Source: Nocardia mexicana NBRC 108244 (lineage in GTDB: Bacteria > Actinomycetota > Actinomycetes > Mycobacteriales > Mycobacteriaceae). From it: DNA of 64,000 bases. Within the stretch, counting starts at the first letter, position 1, and each line of letters begins with the position of its first letter. Position numbers and translations under genes: made by a program. Under the pieces are notes generated by a model that worked only from the letters and a program-made list of their open reading frames with translations, was not told the origin of the DNA and ran no database searches. The stretch lies in assembly GCF_001613165.1 (NCBI RefSeq), contig NZ_BDBV01000018.1:1-64000 (forward strand), given 5' to 3'. This document shows, piece after piece, positions 1 through 12,017 of the stretch.

Positions 1-171
1 CGCTCCTTCGTCGCATGCGCAGCGGCGCCTGAAACTCGAGACGCGCCGAAAACCGCCCAGGTGTAGTTGCTTTGGCTATCGCTTCGCGGCCGGGGTTGGG
101 AGAGTGGTTCAGTTGGTGGGGGTACAGAGACGCTCTGCCGTAGGGCTCTCGGCGCGGCCTGGTCGGCTTAC

Positions 172-2089
<1,918 letters not shown>

Positions 2090-2503
2090 GTGCGTGACCA
2101 TCTACCACCTGGCCTGCCGCCGGATCCGTTCGCCGGAGACCCCTCCGACCCGTCGGCCGCGCTCGATGCCATCGAGCCGGGGGAGCCGCTGGATCCTCAC
2201 GAGCGGCTAGCGGTCGAAGAGGATCTCGCCGACCTCGCGGTCTACGAGGCGCTACTGGCGCACCGCGGTATCCGCGGGCTCGTGGTCAGCTGTGAGGACT
2301 GTCGGCAGGATCATTATCACGATTGGGATATGTTGCGCGCCAACCTGCTTCAGCTGCTGGTCGACGGCACGGTGCGCCCGCACGAGCCCGCATACGACCC
2401 GACGCCGGAGGCCTACGTCACGTGGGACTACTGCCGCGGGTATGCCGATGCGTCGATGAACGAGGCACTGCACGGCGACGGGTTCGAGGGCTTCGAGGCC
2501 TGA
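2090..2503 (+). CDS. DUF5319 family protein (Rv3412-like)
   Basis: This is a 137-residue acidic protein conserved next to guaB2/rsdA in actinomycetes. I place the start at the GTG at 2090 because from there the sequence (VRDHLPPGLPPDPFA) matches the mycobacterial Rv3412 family from its first residues. Upstream the same frame continues but does not look coding. Conserved features are a CxxC pair in SCEDCRQDHYHDW and the motif TWDYCRGYADAS, which suggest metal or redox-sensitive cysteines, though no function is established. There is no signal peptide or membrane segment, so it is probably cytoplasmic. It is convergent with rsdA and followed by a short GC hairpin. The family is clear; the role is unknown. 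Confidence 0.85.
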   Translation: MRDHLPPGLPPDPFAGDPSDPSAALDAIEPGEPLDPHERLAVEEDLADLAVYEALLAHRGIRGLVVSCEDCRQDHYHDWDMLRANLLQLLVDGTVRPHEPAYDPTPEAYVTWDYCRGYADASMNEALHGDGFEGFEA

Positions 2504-2550
2504 CTCCGGCATCCGGGCGACAGCCTGATTCCGGCGCGCAGACAGAACAA

Positions 2551-2567
2551 GCCGACCGCCGGTCGGC
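2551..2567. terminator. GC hairpin between convergent genes
   Basis: A 7-bp perfect stem (GCCGACC/GGTCGGC) with a 3-nt loop lies 48 bp after the DUF5319 stop codon and before the 3' end of rsdA. There is no clear T-tract, which is usual in actinomycetes. A terminator role is inferred from position and stem strength. Confidence 0.5.
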
Positions 2568-2681
2568 GATCGGTTGATGCGTTGTGCGTTCACGCCCGCA
2601 CGACTCATGCACGACACGACTCTCATGCACGATGTGAATGGCTCGATCGCGGCCGGATCCGGCCGCGGTTCCCGAACCCGG

Positions 2682-3809
2682 TTATCTGATCCCGCCGGGC
2701 ACCGAACCCCCTGGCGGCACGATGCCGATACTCGGCGACCCGATGCTGGGTGACCCGGCCGACGGCTGTGTCGGGCGGAACGTCGGTTGGTCCGGCAGGG
2801 TGCGCTGCGTCGGGATCTCCGGGATCGACGCCCCCGTCGAGCCGATGGTGCTCGGCCCGGCGGTGGGTTCGTTGGTCGGCGGGTCCTGCGTGTGCGGCAG
2901 GGTGGTCGGCCGTCCGGTGGTCGGCAGCGACGGCGTCGTGGGCAGGGTGGTACCCGGCTTGGTGCCGCCCGGTGCCGTCTCGTCCGTCTCGGGATTGGGA
3001 GCCATCCGCGGATCGACCGTGGTGCTGGGCTTGGTCGCGCCGCCGGTCGGCCATCCGGTGGTCGGCACCTCGGTGGTCGGGGTCGGCCGGCCGGTCGACT
3101 TCGGCGGATTGGGCGGCGTCAGCGACGCGGCGATCTCCGGCGCGACCGTATTCAGCTGCGCCCACAGCTCGTTCCAGCGGCGCTCCAGCTCGTTCTTGCG
3201 CTGGTTGTCGTCGACCTGGGTGGCGGTATTGCCGGCGCTGGCCAGCAGGGCCTTCGCCTGTTCCGGGCGACCCTGATCCATGAGGGTCGCGGCCTTGGTC
3301 ATATCGTCCTCGGCGCGCTGGGCGATGGTGGTCTGCGCCTGCTGGCTGAACACCACCTCCTTGACCCGCCACAGCGGATCGCCGGGCTGGGCGCTGTAGG
3401 AGAACGCCGTCATTCCGCCCATGATCAGGGCGAGTGCGGCGGCCGCACCCATGATGGGACGGATCAGCCGCAGATGGCTTCGCCGATTGACGTTAACCCT
3501 CGCCTGCCGCGCACCGATCTCCTGATTGACCGACGCGACAACAGCATCCAGGTCCGGCCCGGCCGGTAACGGTTCGTCGACGATCTCTGCCCGCCAGTTC
3601 GCGAGTAAAGTCGCGAGCTGATATTCCTCGGCGCTGTCCGTCGTCACGGCCCCGTCGCCGGCGATGGCGTCGATCAGAGCATCGTCGCGGCGTACCGCGG
3701 CAATGTCGACCGGCCCCGTATCACCGGATGCCTCGGCGTAGGGATCGCTGCTGTGCGATCCAAGCCGCGCCTTCCAGTCGCCCCGACCGCGCTCGCCATC
3801 CCTAGCCAT
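2682..3809 (-). CDS. rsdA: anti-sigma-D factor RsdA
   Basis: This membrane anti-sigma factor is predicted to hold sigma-D inactive until it is proteolysed. Residues 1-110 are the cytoplasmic sigma-binding part and include the family motif DDALIDAIAGDG. One transmembrane segment (around PIMGAAAALALIMGGMTAF, near residue 120-140) is followed by a helical stretch and then a long extracytoplasmic tail rich in Thr, Pro and Gly (about residues 235-375). The frame opens at a GTG at 3818, but the ATG at 3809 is preferred because AGGTGA sits 6 nt upstream. Either start overlaps the end of sigD, so the two are translationally coupled. The domain layout and neighbours match M. tuberculosis RsdA; the sequence itself is divergent, as is usual for this family. 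Confidence 0.9.
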   Translation of the reverse strand: MARDGERGRGDWKARLGSHSSDPYAEASGDTGPVDIAAVRRDDALIDAIAGDGAVTTDSAEEYQLATLLANWRAEIVDEPLPAGPDLDAVVASVNQEIGARQARVNVNRRSHLRLIRPIMGAAAALALIMGGMTAFSYSAQPGDPLWRVKEVVFSQQAQTTIAQRAEDDMTKAATLMDQGRPEQAKALLASAGNTATQVDDNQRKNELERRWNELWAQLNTVAPEIAASLTPPNPPKSTGRPTPTTEVPTTGWPTGGATKPSTTVDPRMAPNPETDETAPGGTKPGTTLPTTPSLPTTGRPTTLPHTQDPPTNEPTAGPSTIGSTGASIPEIPTQRTLPDQPTFRPTQPSAGSPSIGSPSIGIVPPGGSVPGGIR

Positions 3810-4380
3810 ACATTTCACCTGCCCTCGCCACTTGTGACTTCAGTTTCGCGAGCGCCCGGTGCTGGGCTACCCGTATAGCTCCCGCCGTACTGCCCACGGC
3901 GACAGCAGTTTCTTCTGCTGACAGACCCATGACCAAACGCAGGATCAGGATCTCTCGATGCTTCTCCGGAAGCGTCGCCAGCAAACTGTTCATCTGCCGG
4001 CTCGTTTCGGAATCGAGAGCGCGCTGCTCCGGCCCCTGGTCGGTGGATATGACATCTGGTACTTCGGCCATCGCATCCGCCTTGTTACGGGCGGCATTAC
4101 GATGGGCGTCGGCGACCTTGTGCGAAGCGATTCCGTACACGAAAGCCATGAACGGCCGACCCTGATCCTGATAACGAGGCAGGGCCGTCATCACAGCCAG
4201 ACAGACCTCCTGCGCAACGTCGTCCGCGGAGAGCTGCCCACGCTCCGCGGATCCGATCCGCGCACGGCAGTAGCGAACTACCAACGGGCGGATGATCTCC
4301 AGTACCTGGGCTAAAGCCGAACGATCGCCCTGCCCTGCGGCAGCGACGGCGGCGTCCAACTCCTCGCCCGTGTTCGTCAT
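3802..4380 (-). CDS. sigD: ECF RNA polymerase sigma factor SigD
   Basis: A 192-residue ECF sigma factor. Region 2 (DDVAQEVCLAVMTAL, with RDQGRPFMAFVYGIASHKVAD-type core) contacts core polymerase and the -10 element. Region 4 ends in the helix-turn-helix LSAEETAVAVGSTAGAIRV. The frame is open far upstream, but the product becomes sigma-like only at MTNTGEELDAAV. An AGGAA ribosome site lies about 11 nt before that ATG at 4380. It overlaps rsdA at its 3' end, the standard sigma/anti-sigma arrangement. In mycobacteria SigD is linked to the stringent response and stationary phase; that role is assumed here by orthology. Confidence 0.94.
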   Translation of the reverse strand: MTNTGEELDAAVAAAGQGDRSALAQVLEIIRPLVVRYCRARIGSAERGQLSADDVAQEVCLAVMTALPRYQDQGRPFMAFVYGIASHKVADAHRNAARNKADAMAEVPDVISTDQGPEQRALDSETSRQMNSLLATLPEKHREILILRLVMGLSAEETAVAVGSTAGAIRVAQHRALAKLKSQVARAGEMYG

Positions 4381-4525
4381 CGTCAGAGATATTCCTGGCG
4401 TTACAAGTGGCACGGTCGGTTCGTGACCAGTGCTTCCGCCGGTCGGCGGAACGCGTCCAACAATAGCGGCTTCCCTTTGTGCACCGGGCAACACGGGGAT
4501 CAGCGGCCGCCGCGGAACCCGGCCA

Positions 4526-5392
4526 CTACCGCAGCAGACCGCCCCGACCAGCAAGGTCCTCAGCGCACGCCCTTGCCTCGGCGCCCGCCCGCTCGGCCTC
4601 GGGCCCCGCCGCCACCCCCGAACGGAGCATCGCGCAAGCCCACCGCAGCGGCAGCAGTTCGTTCTCGCGGCACTGCGCGGACACCGTCGCGGCCTCTTCG
4701 CGCGCTCGATCGAGATTTCCGGCCGCCGCGGCCGCGGCGGCGACCAGTAGACGGGACTTGACCCGATGCCGGACCGAGGGACCGTCCTCGGCGATGGCCA
4801 GCGCGGTCTCGGCATGCCGCAGCGCGGGCTCGGCGATCAGACCCGATCCCGGAGCGGCCAGGGCCGTTTCGGCCGCGACCCAGTGCCAGCGCAACACTGT
4901 GCGCTGCCCCTGGGAAGGAGCCGGAAGAAATGCCCGGCAACGATCCAGCAGCCGCGCGGCCAGATTCGGCCGGGCGGTCCCGAGCGCATCGGCGGCCAGC
5001 CCGGTCAACCCGTCGCAAATGGCCTCCGCACGCACCGGATCGGCCGCCGCTCGCGAGTCCGGCGCCAGCACCAGCCCCACCGCCCGGCCGTCCGCGACGG
5101 CGGCGCGCGCGTGCCACCCGAGCTGGCGCAGCAGCGATGCCTCGGTGCTCACGGCCAGCGAGCGCAGCACCGGATCCCGGCTGCCGCGCTGCGTGCGCCG
5201 CAGTTCGGCGCGGGCGGCGGCATAGCGGCCCTGGCCACCCAGGACGACCGCGCGCAGCCAGGATTCGGCGGCGGAGGCGGCCGCGGGCAATTCGGCAGCG
5301 GCGATGCCGGGGCGAGCGCCGAAGGCCGCCTCGGCGAACACCGTGTCACGTGCGGACGGCCACCGATTCGGCACCGCGGAAAACTGATCCAC
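4526..5392 (-). CDS. hypothetical helical repeat protein (Rv3415c-like)
   Basis: A 288-residue, Ala- and Arg-rich, apparently all-helical protein with TPR-like spacing of small and aromatic residues (for example AESWLRAVVLGGQGRYAAARAEL and LRHAETALAIAEDG). There is no signal peptide or membrane segment. It sits between sigD and whiB3, as Rv3415c does in M. tuberculosis, and I assign it by that position and its general character. It may be co-transcribed with sigD, since 145 bp separate the two and they share a strand. The function is unknown; a scaffold role would fit the repeats but is a guess. Confidence 0.75.
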   Translation of the reverse strand: MDQFSAVPNRWPSARDTVFAEAAFGARPGIAAAELPAAASAAESWLRAVVLGGQGRYAAARAELRRTQRGSRDPVLRSLAVSTEASLLRQLGWHARAAVADGRAVGLVLAPDSRAAADPVRAEAICDGLTGLAADALGTARPNLAARLLDRCRAFLPAPSQGQRTVLRWHWVAAETALAAPGSGLIAEPALRHAETALAIAEDGPSVRHRVKSRLLVAAAAAAAGNLDRAREEAATVSAQCRENELLPLRWACAMLRSGVAAGPEAERAGAEARACAEDLAGRGGLLR

Positions 5393-6055
5393 CGCCGCAC
5401 CCTATCCGGCCGCGTACCGCCGCGGCCCCGGCGCCGCAACGAACTGCGGGCAACCGTTCAGCGTGAAGAAAGCCACCGAGATGTTTCCATCTCGTAAAAC
5501 CGGTACGGGCTATCACCCAGCACGTATGTTAGGAATTCGTATGCTTTTCGGATAATTAACCTGGACGCCTCGATGCGGCCATCTCCGCTCGCGGACAATC
5601 ATCCAAACGGTGTCGCCCGTCACATACCACACCCCAGGCAGGCAACGCCTCGGAAACCCCATTGTTTCAACGAAATGCAGTATGACCAGCTTATTTATGA
5701 GATCTCACAGCTTTCACCGAGACACCAACCAACTTGGCCAACCGAACAGTATCGCTATCGGTGGGCTCGATGTAAATAGCAGGAAGGTTAAATCTGAGAT
5801 CCGCCGGTATTGAAATCGGCGACGGACAAACTATTGACTGGATTTCGCCGCGCGTCCTAACGTACGTCATCGCCGTCGTCGGCGCCGTGCGAAATTGCGG
5901 CGACCACGAACTGCGATCGCCGGGGCTCCGGCGACACGGTCCGAGCCCGATCTCGGCGAGGTCTCATCCGGCCCGCCGCGCCCGGGTCCGGACAGACCGC
6001 TGCTGACAAGCACCGCTCGACAACGCCGACGAGCTCGCACCACTAGGAGTTCACC
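5393..6055. other. long intergenic region upstream of whiB3
   Basis: This is 663 bp between two divergent genes, with a clear drop in GC from about 5460 to 5850. It contains a small hairpin (CGAGATG/CATCTCG, 5477-5494) and a promoter-like pair listed separately. Short frames at 5573-5813 show no coding character. A long AT-richer leader upstream of whiB3 fits a heavily regulated promoter or an untranslated RNA; I see no gene. Confidence 0.5.
5834..5863 (+). promoter_or_regulatory. candidate whiB3 promoter
   Basis: TTGACT and TAACGT are separated by 18 bp, a housekeeping-type -35/-10 arrangement, about 190 nt upstream of the whiB3 ATG. The match is by eye only, and other promoters in this region are possible. 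Confidence 0.35.
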
Positions 6056-6349
6056 ATGCCCATGCCCACTCACCTCCCCGGTCCGAACGCCGACATCTGG
6101 GATTGGCAGATGCGCGGTTCGTGCCGCGGCGTGGACTCCGCCGTCTTCTTTCACCCCGATGGTGAGCGCGGCCGCGCCCGCACGCAACGCGAGCTGCGTG
6201 CCAAGGAGATCTGCCGCACCTGCCCGGTCCTCATGCAGTGCCGCAGCCACGCGCTGAAGGTCAGCGAGCCGTACGGGATCTGGGGCGGGATGTCGGAGAC
6301 CGAACGCGAGATGCACGCGCGGCGCAACCGCCGCCGCGTGACCGTCTGA
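6056..6349 (+). CDS. whiB3: WhiB-family iron-sulfur transcription regulator WhiB3
   Basis: A 97-residue regulator that binds a [4Fe-4S] cluster sensitive to O2 and NO and acts with the primary sigma factor. The four cluster cysteines are Cys23, Cys53, Cys56 and Cys62 (C-X29-C-X2-C-X5-C). The YGIWGG turn follows, and an Arg-rich DNA-binding tail (ARRNRRR) ends the protein. The start MPMPTHLPGPNADIWDW matches mycobacterial WhiB3 closely, and an AGGAG ribosome site lies just upstream. Its position between the Rv3415c-like gene and groEL1 also matches whiB3. In mycobacteria WhiB3 controls redox balance and polyketide lipid synthesis. Confidence 0.95.
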   Translation: MPMPTHLPGPNADIWDWQMRGSCRGVDSAVFFHPDGERGRARTQRELRAKEICRTCPVLMQCRSHALKVSEPYGIWGGMSETEREMHARRNRRRVTV

Positions 6350-6789
6350 ACCGACCGCCCCACCGGCGCCGACGGGCGCACTCCGAAATTCCTCCCATCC
6401 GGATCGCGCGGGGCGCCGAATGCCTAGCAAACACCCGGCCACTGAGCTACCGGCCGGTGAACACCGACACAGGCGCGCAGGCCCATCCGGTCACCGCCGG
6501 TCAGCCTGCCGCGAGATGGCCAGAAGCCTTGCCACCTGTGGTCCCGGTGTACACGGTCCGGCCCGATGGAGGCATTCTGTTCACCTACACAGGGCCCCGT
6601 GTACGCGGAATTAGACACAGCGTTTCGCAGATTTTCCGGCGTGTCGCGGCGTGTCCCTCCAAAGACTCCCCCGGCGTGTCGAGAAATGTCCGAAAACCGC
6701 TGAGCCACAGTCGGTTTGCCGACACCCCACCCGAGAGGAGGTCATAGCGGCACGCTACGGTAGTGGCCGATGACACAGAATGGAGCGTT
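6350..6789. other. intergenic region upstream of sigK-like gene
   Basis: 440 bp with no convincing gene. It contains three copies of GGCGTGTC in direct orientation at 6638-6645, 6648-6655 and 6673-6680, close to the sigma factor gene. Two of them sit within an 11-bp direct repeat CCGGCGTGTCG. They could be an activator or sigma recognition site. Confidence 0.45.
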
Positions 6790-7449
6790 GTGACAACGCG
6801 GCCGCCGGCCGCAGAGGGCGACTCGTTCCAACAGGCAGTCGGGGACGGGGACGAGCGGGTGGAGACACCCCGCACAGACTCTGCGGTGACGGCACGCGCA
6901 GCCGAAAGTATCGAACTAGCCGCGCTTCTCGTGCGCTGCGGACGATCGGATCAGCAGGCATTCGCCGAGCTGTACGACCGAACGTGCGCCCGGGTGTTCG
7001 GGCTAGTGCTGCGCGTCCTACACGATCCCGGCTACGCGGAGGAGACGACCCAGGAGGTCTACCTCCAAATCTGGCGTACCGCAGCCAACTTCGACGCCGC
7101 CAAGGGTTCGGCGGTCACCTGGCTGATGACGCTCGCCCACCGCCGGGCGGTCGACCGAGTCCGTGCCGAGCAGGCGCACGCCCAGCGCGAGGTCGCTTAT
7201 GGCGCAAGCGCTCTCGGTAACGAATTCGACGAGGTCACCGAAGAAGTAGGACGAAGACTCGAACAGCAAGCGGTACTGGAGGGTCTGGCCACCCTGACGC
7301 AGACGCAGCGAGAGGCCATCTCGCTCGCCTACTTCGGCGGCCGGACCTATGCGGAAGTGGCGGAGTATCTCGGCGTAGGGTTACCGACCGTTAAGTCTCG
7401 TATCCGCGATGGGTTGACACGACTGAAGAAGAGTTTGGGAGTGACGTGA
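6790..7449 (+). CDS. sigK: ECF sigma factor, SigK family
   Basis: An ECF sigma factor of about 219 residues. Region 2 contains YAEETTQEVYLQIWRTA and the conserved AVTWLMTLAHRRAVDRVR. Region 4 contains LTQTQREAISLAYFGGRTY and the recognition helix GVGLPTVKSRIRDGL. These are the signatures of the SigK/ECF19 group. I favour the GTG at 6790, which has GGAG 4 nt upstream. An in-frame GTG at 6763 gives nine more residues but has no ribosome site. One nucleotide separates its stop from the next gene, an anti-sigma factor, as in sigK-rskA. In mycobacteria SigK drives mpt83/mpt70 and is redox-responsive; targets here are unknown. Confidence 0.87.
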   Translation: MTTRPPAAEGDSFQQAVGDGDERVETPRTDSAVTARAAESIELAALLVRCGRSDQQAFAELYDRTCARVFGLVLRVLHDPGYAEETTQEVYLQIWRTAANFDAAKGSAVTWLMTLAHRRAVDRVRAEQAHAQREVAYGASALGNEFDEVTEEVGRRLEQQAVLEGLATLTQTQREAISLAYFGGRTYAEVAEYLGVGLPTVKSRIRDGLTRLKKSLGVT

Positions 7450-7450
7450 G

Positions 7451-7762
7451 ATGAACGAAAGCCAGATCGATCTCGCGCACGCGGTCGCGCTCGGATCGAT
7501 CGGCGACGAGGACCAGCGCGCGGTGCAACAGCTACTCGACTCGGGTGACGATCGACTGCGCGCGGACTTCAACAGGGAAGTGCAGCTAACCAGAGAAGCT
7601 CTCACCGTGTTCTCCTCGGCGTCGGCCGACCAGCCGCCCGCCTCGCTCCGTGATCGTCTGCTGGCCGCCATCGCCGAGGACCAGGCTCCCGCGGCGGCCG
7701 CCCGCCACCCCCACCGGGTCACCCGCAACCACGACGGAACCGATTCCACCGCCCATCTCTGA
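7451..7762 (+). CDS. rskA: short RskA-type anti-sigma factor, cytosolic domain only
   Basis: A 103-residue protein corresponding to the N-terminal sigma-binding domain of anti-sigma-K factor RskA (AHAVALGSIGDEDQRAVQQ and LRADFNREVQLTREALTVF, then ASLRDRLLAAIAED). Mycobacterial RskA continues into a transmembrane helix and an extracytoplasmic RskA domain. Here the frame stops about 15 residues after the helical domain, and no membrane segment is present in any nearby frame. It contains no cysteine, so it is not a zinc-type anti-sigma factor. It follows sigK by 1 nt, so the two are presumably co-translated. It may be a degraded RskA or a genuine soluble anti-sigma factor. Confidence 0.8.
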   Translation: MNESQIDLAHAVALGSIGDEDQRAVQQLLDSGDDRLRADFNREVQLTREALTVFSSASADQPPASLRDRLLAAIAEDQAPAAAARHPHRVTRNHDGTDSTAHL

Positions 7763-7842
7763 ACCTCCCCGGCCGGCAATGCCGGAACCCGGATGAACAG
7801 TCGATGGCGAACGATGGTCGGGCCACACTCCGGAAATACGAA

Positions 7843-7875
7843 CGGGCCGTTCACATCCGAGATGTGAACGGCCCG
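7843..7875. terminator. bidirectional terminator, rskA / groEL1
   Basis: A perfect 15-bp stem (7843-7857 with 7861-7875) with a 3-nt CGA loop lies between the convergent rskA and groEL1 genes, with CGTTTCGTT after it on the plus strand. It is well placed to end transcription from both sides. Confidence 0.85.
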
Positions 7876-7891
7876 CGTTTCGTTAAACCAC

Positions 7892-9502
<1,611 letters not shown>

Positions 9503-9599
9503 TTAAGTCCTTGATGTGGAAGGGGAATGAACGACAACTGCCCCGGCCCCACACGTGCGGGCACCGGGGCAGTGTCGGATCAGTGCCGTAACGGCTGGA

Positions 9600-9902
9600 T
9601 CACTTGTCGACGACGGCCAGCAGGTCGCGCGCCGACAGGATCAGGTACTCCTCGCCGTTGTACTTGATCTCGGTGCCGCCGTACTTCGAGTAGATGACGA
9701 CGTCGCCTTCCTTGACGTCCAGCGGAATGCGCTTCTCGCCCTCGTCATCCCACCGGCCGGGGCCGACGGCGACGACGGTGCCCTCCTGGGGCTTTTCCTT
9801 CGCCGTGTCGGGGATGACCAGGCCGGAGGCGGTCGTCGTCTCGGCCTCGTTGGCCTGGACGAGGATCTTGTCCTCGAGCGGCTTGATGTTCACGCTCGCC
9901 AC
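9600..9902 (-). CDS. groES: 10-kDa co-chaperonin GroES
   Basis: A 100-residue co-chaperonin that caps GroEL. The mobile loop ([20 protein letters not shown]) and the ending [16 protein letters not shown] are nearly identical to the mycobacterial protein. The frame is open to 9989, but the correct start is the GTG at 9902. It gives the family's N-terminus ([14 protein letters not shown]) and length, and GGAGGG lies 6 nt ahead. It is the first gene of the groES-groEL1 operon, downstream of a CIRCE-like element. Confidence 0.97.
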   Translation of the reverse strand: MASVNIKPLEDKILVQANEAETTTASGLVIPDTAKEKPQEGTVVAVGPGRWDDEGEKRIPLDVKEGDVVIYSKYGGTEIKYNGEEYLILSARDLLAVVDK

Positions 9903-10064
9903 GTTGAGCCCTCCACTTTCAGGGGATTCGTCGCGTCCGGGGCGGTTCCCCGGACTCACGGTTTCGGTCATGGTGTCGACCCTGTGCATAGCCCCGTCGT
10001 CGCGGGTGCCGGGACCCCTGCTCAGCAGTCATAGCTGGCACCTGAGCAACATCCGCAGTGCCAC

Positions 10065-10091
10065 CTAGCACTCTATACACGTGAGTGCCAG
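10065..10091 (-). promoter_or_regulatory. CIRCE-like HrcA operator of groES-groEL1
   Basis: The inverted repeat CTAGCACTC-N9-GAGTGCCAG matches the CIRCE consensus TTAGCACTC-N9-GAGTGCTAA at all core positions, with changes at the outer bases. It lies about 160 nt upstream of the groES GTG. Binding by HrcA and release on heat shock is established for this element; its use here is inferred. Confidence 0.85.
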
Positions 10092-10501
10092 CGCTCAAGG
10101 CTGGGTAGTGCCGAACTCTGTTGCCGACGCGACGTTTGCAACACGCCCAAAGGCGTGGCAATTCATCTTCGAAATCTGTAACGTTCGGATAACGGATTGT
10201 GACAGTATGGACGACGGCTCCGTGATGTTGCCCTGCCCGACCCACGCCCTGCCCGGTAGCGCTCTGTCACGTGATCCGCCGAGCTCGACACAACTGCTTC
10301 ACCCCACCCGCGCGACGACCATCGCGCACGCCTGAGACGAGAGCAAGACCGCAAGTGATCGTAGGCCGGTCCCGACACCCGAACGGACGAGGGCCCCGGC
10401 CGGATGCACTGCTCGGGTCGGCCGCCATCCATGCGGGCGCCCGCGCTGTCCGTTCGAGATGGTCGGCGACACCATGACCATCCGCTCGAAGGGAGGTGAA
10501 C
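10092..10501. other. divergent intergenic region, groES / Hsp70-like gene
   Basis: 410 bp between the operator and the Hsp70-like gene. Open frames cover it, but the translations are Arg/Pro-rich without domains, and I see no gene. Its left part should hold the groES promoter, read leftward. The last 10 bp are the GGAGGTGA ribosome site of the next gene. Confidence 0.45.
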
Positions 10502-12004
10502 ATGCGAACATCCCTCGGCATCTCCGCCGGGAACGAAGTGGTGTGCTCGGCACTCGTCGCCACCGCTCCGAACGGCGCTCAAAGCTTCGACTATCGGGTC
10601 GTGTCGGCGGACGCCGCACATTCCGATCTCGGTGATCTGGTGGCGTCGTCGATCGAACTGATGACGACCCAGATGCCCACCCGCGACGTCGTGCACCCCG
10701 TCGGCGCGCACACCGCCGGGCTCCCGGCCCTGCACCCCGAGACCGCCGCCGGACCACCGGGGGCGATCGCGGTCGCCTACCGCGACCGGGAACAGGCCGT
10801 CGCGATCCGCTCGGCGATCGGCCGTCAGCGCCGCGACGTTCAGCTCATCCCCGAAAGCACCGCCGCCCTCACGTATCTGCGCCACACCGGCCTGCTCGAC
10901 CGGTACGAGACGGTCGCGATCATCGACCTGGGCGCCTCCGGCATGACCGTCACCGTGGCGGACCTGGCCGACGACACCACGCTGCGCTCCGAGCGCACCA
11001 CCGCCCTCAGCGGCACCGCCGTCGACGAGCTCATCTACCACCACCTGCTGGACTGCCATTTCGCCCGCCGCGGCACCCGCCCCAATCGCGGCATGCTGAT
11101 CAACCGCAGCCGCGCGGCCAAGGAGCATCTGTCCATCGCCCCGGCCGTGACCATCGACCACGTCGCAGGGCAGCCGCTGAAGCTGACCCGCGCCGACTTC
11201 GAGGAGCTGATCGCGGACCTGGTGCGCGAGGCCGCGGTATTCGCCGCCGCGGTGTTCGCCCGCGCGCCGAAGCTGCCCGAGGCGGTCGCCGTCATCGGCG
11301 GCGGCGCGAATATCCCCACCGTCGTCGCCGGTCTGGACGAACTGCTCGACATTCCGGTGCTCACCGTGCCGGAGCCCGAGGCCGCGACGGCGAAAGGCGC
11401 TGCGCTGGTGGCGGATTCGGCGCAGCCGTCGGCCTTCCCGGTGATCAGCCTGGGTTCCGACGCCTCCACCGGCACCTTCACCAAGCTGGTCGGCACGCTG
11501 GCCGGTGCGGTCGTGGTGGTGGGATTGGTGGTCGGCTACGGCATCAAGGAACTGGTCCCCGCCGACGGCCACGACGTCAGCCCCGTGGGCACCAGCGATA
11601 CCGCCCAACTCACCACCCCGGCGACGCCGACGCCCACGACGAGCGGCTCCACCACCACCGCCGGGCAGACCCAGCCGGGCCAGACTCAGCCCGGCCGACA
11701 GCCCGCCGGGAGCTCCGTGCCGTCGTCCCCGTCGGAGTCCGGTCAGCTCCCGACGACCACCGCGAACCAGCCTCCCACCACCACCGCACCGCCACTGCGT
11801 CCGGATCCGAACCTGCCGCAGATCCCGCTACCCGATCTGCCGCGCCTGTTCGGCCCCCTGATGGGCACCACAACGCCCGAAACCACCGTTCCCCGGGGTA
11901 CGGGTACGGCTGCCCCCACTCCCAGTCCCTCACCCAATCGCCCCATATTGCCGAAGGCGAACTCGGGTTCCGCGGGCATGGCGCCCGTGCAACCGGCCGA
12001 CTGA
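10502..12004 (+). CDS. Hsp70/actin-fold protein with membrane anchor and Pro/Thr-rich tail
   Basis: A 500-residue protein whose first 310 residues resemble the Hsp70/actin ATPase fold. They show an N-terminal LGISAGNEVV, a phosphate-2-like IIDLGASGMTVTVADL, and an adenosine-type AVAVIGGGANIPTVVAGLDEL. A single hydrophobic helix (about residues 328-348) is followed by about 150 residues rich in Thr, Pro, Gly and Gln that would lie outside the cell. There is no substrate-binding domain of the DnaK type. The GTG at 10496 is in frame, but the ATG at 10502 is better placed after GGAGG. The function is unknown; the position beside groES suggests envelope-linked proteostasis or a regulatory actin-like role. 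Confidence 0.8.
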   Translation: MRTSLGISAGNEVVCSALVATAPNGAQSFDYRVVSADAAHSDLGDLVASSIELMTTQMPTRDVVHPVGAHTAGLPALHPETAAGPPGAIAVAYRDREQAVAIRSAIGRQRRDVQLIPESTAALTYLRHTGLLDRYETVAIIDLGASGMTVTVADLADDTTLRSERTTALSGTAVDELIYHHLLDCHFARRGTRPNRGMLINRSRAAKEHLSIAPAVTIDHVAGQPLKLTRADFEELIADLVREAAVFAAAVFARAPKLPEAVAVIGGGANIPTVVAGLDELLDIPVLTVPEPEAATAKGAALVADSAQPSAFPVISLGSDASTGTFTKLVGTLAGAVVVVGLVVGYGIKELVPADGHDVSPVGTSDTAQLTTPATPTPTTSGSTTTAGQTQPGQTQPGRQPAGSSVPSSPSESGQLPTTTANQPPTTTAPPLRPDPNLPQIPLPDLPRLFGPLMGTTTPETTVPRGTGTAAPTPSPSPNRPILPKANSGSAGMAPVQPAD

Positions 12005-12017
12005 CTCCGAAACCCCC

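Noticed and set aside
1..171. Possible guaB3 start upstream of the window edge
   Set aside because: guaB3 often follows guaB2, but neither strand of the first 171 bp encodes its conserved N-terminus.
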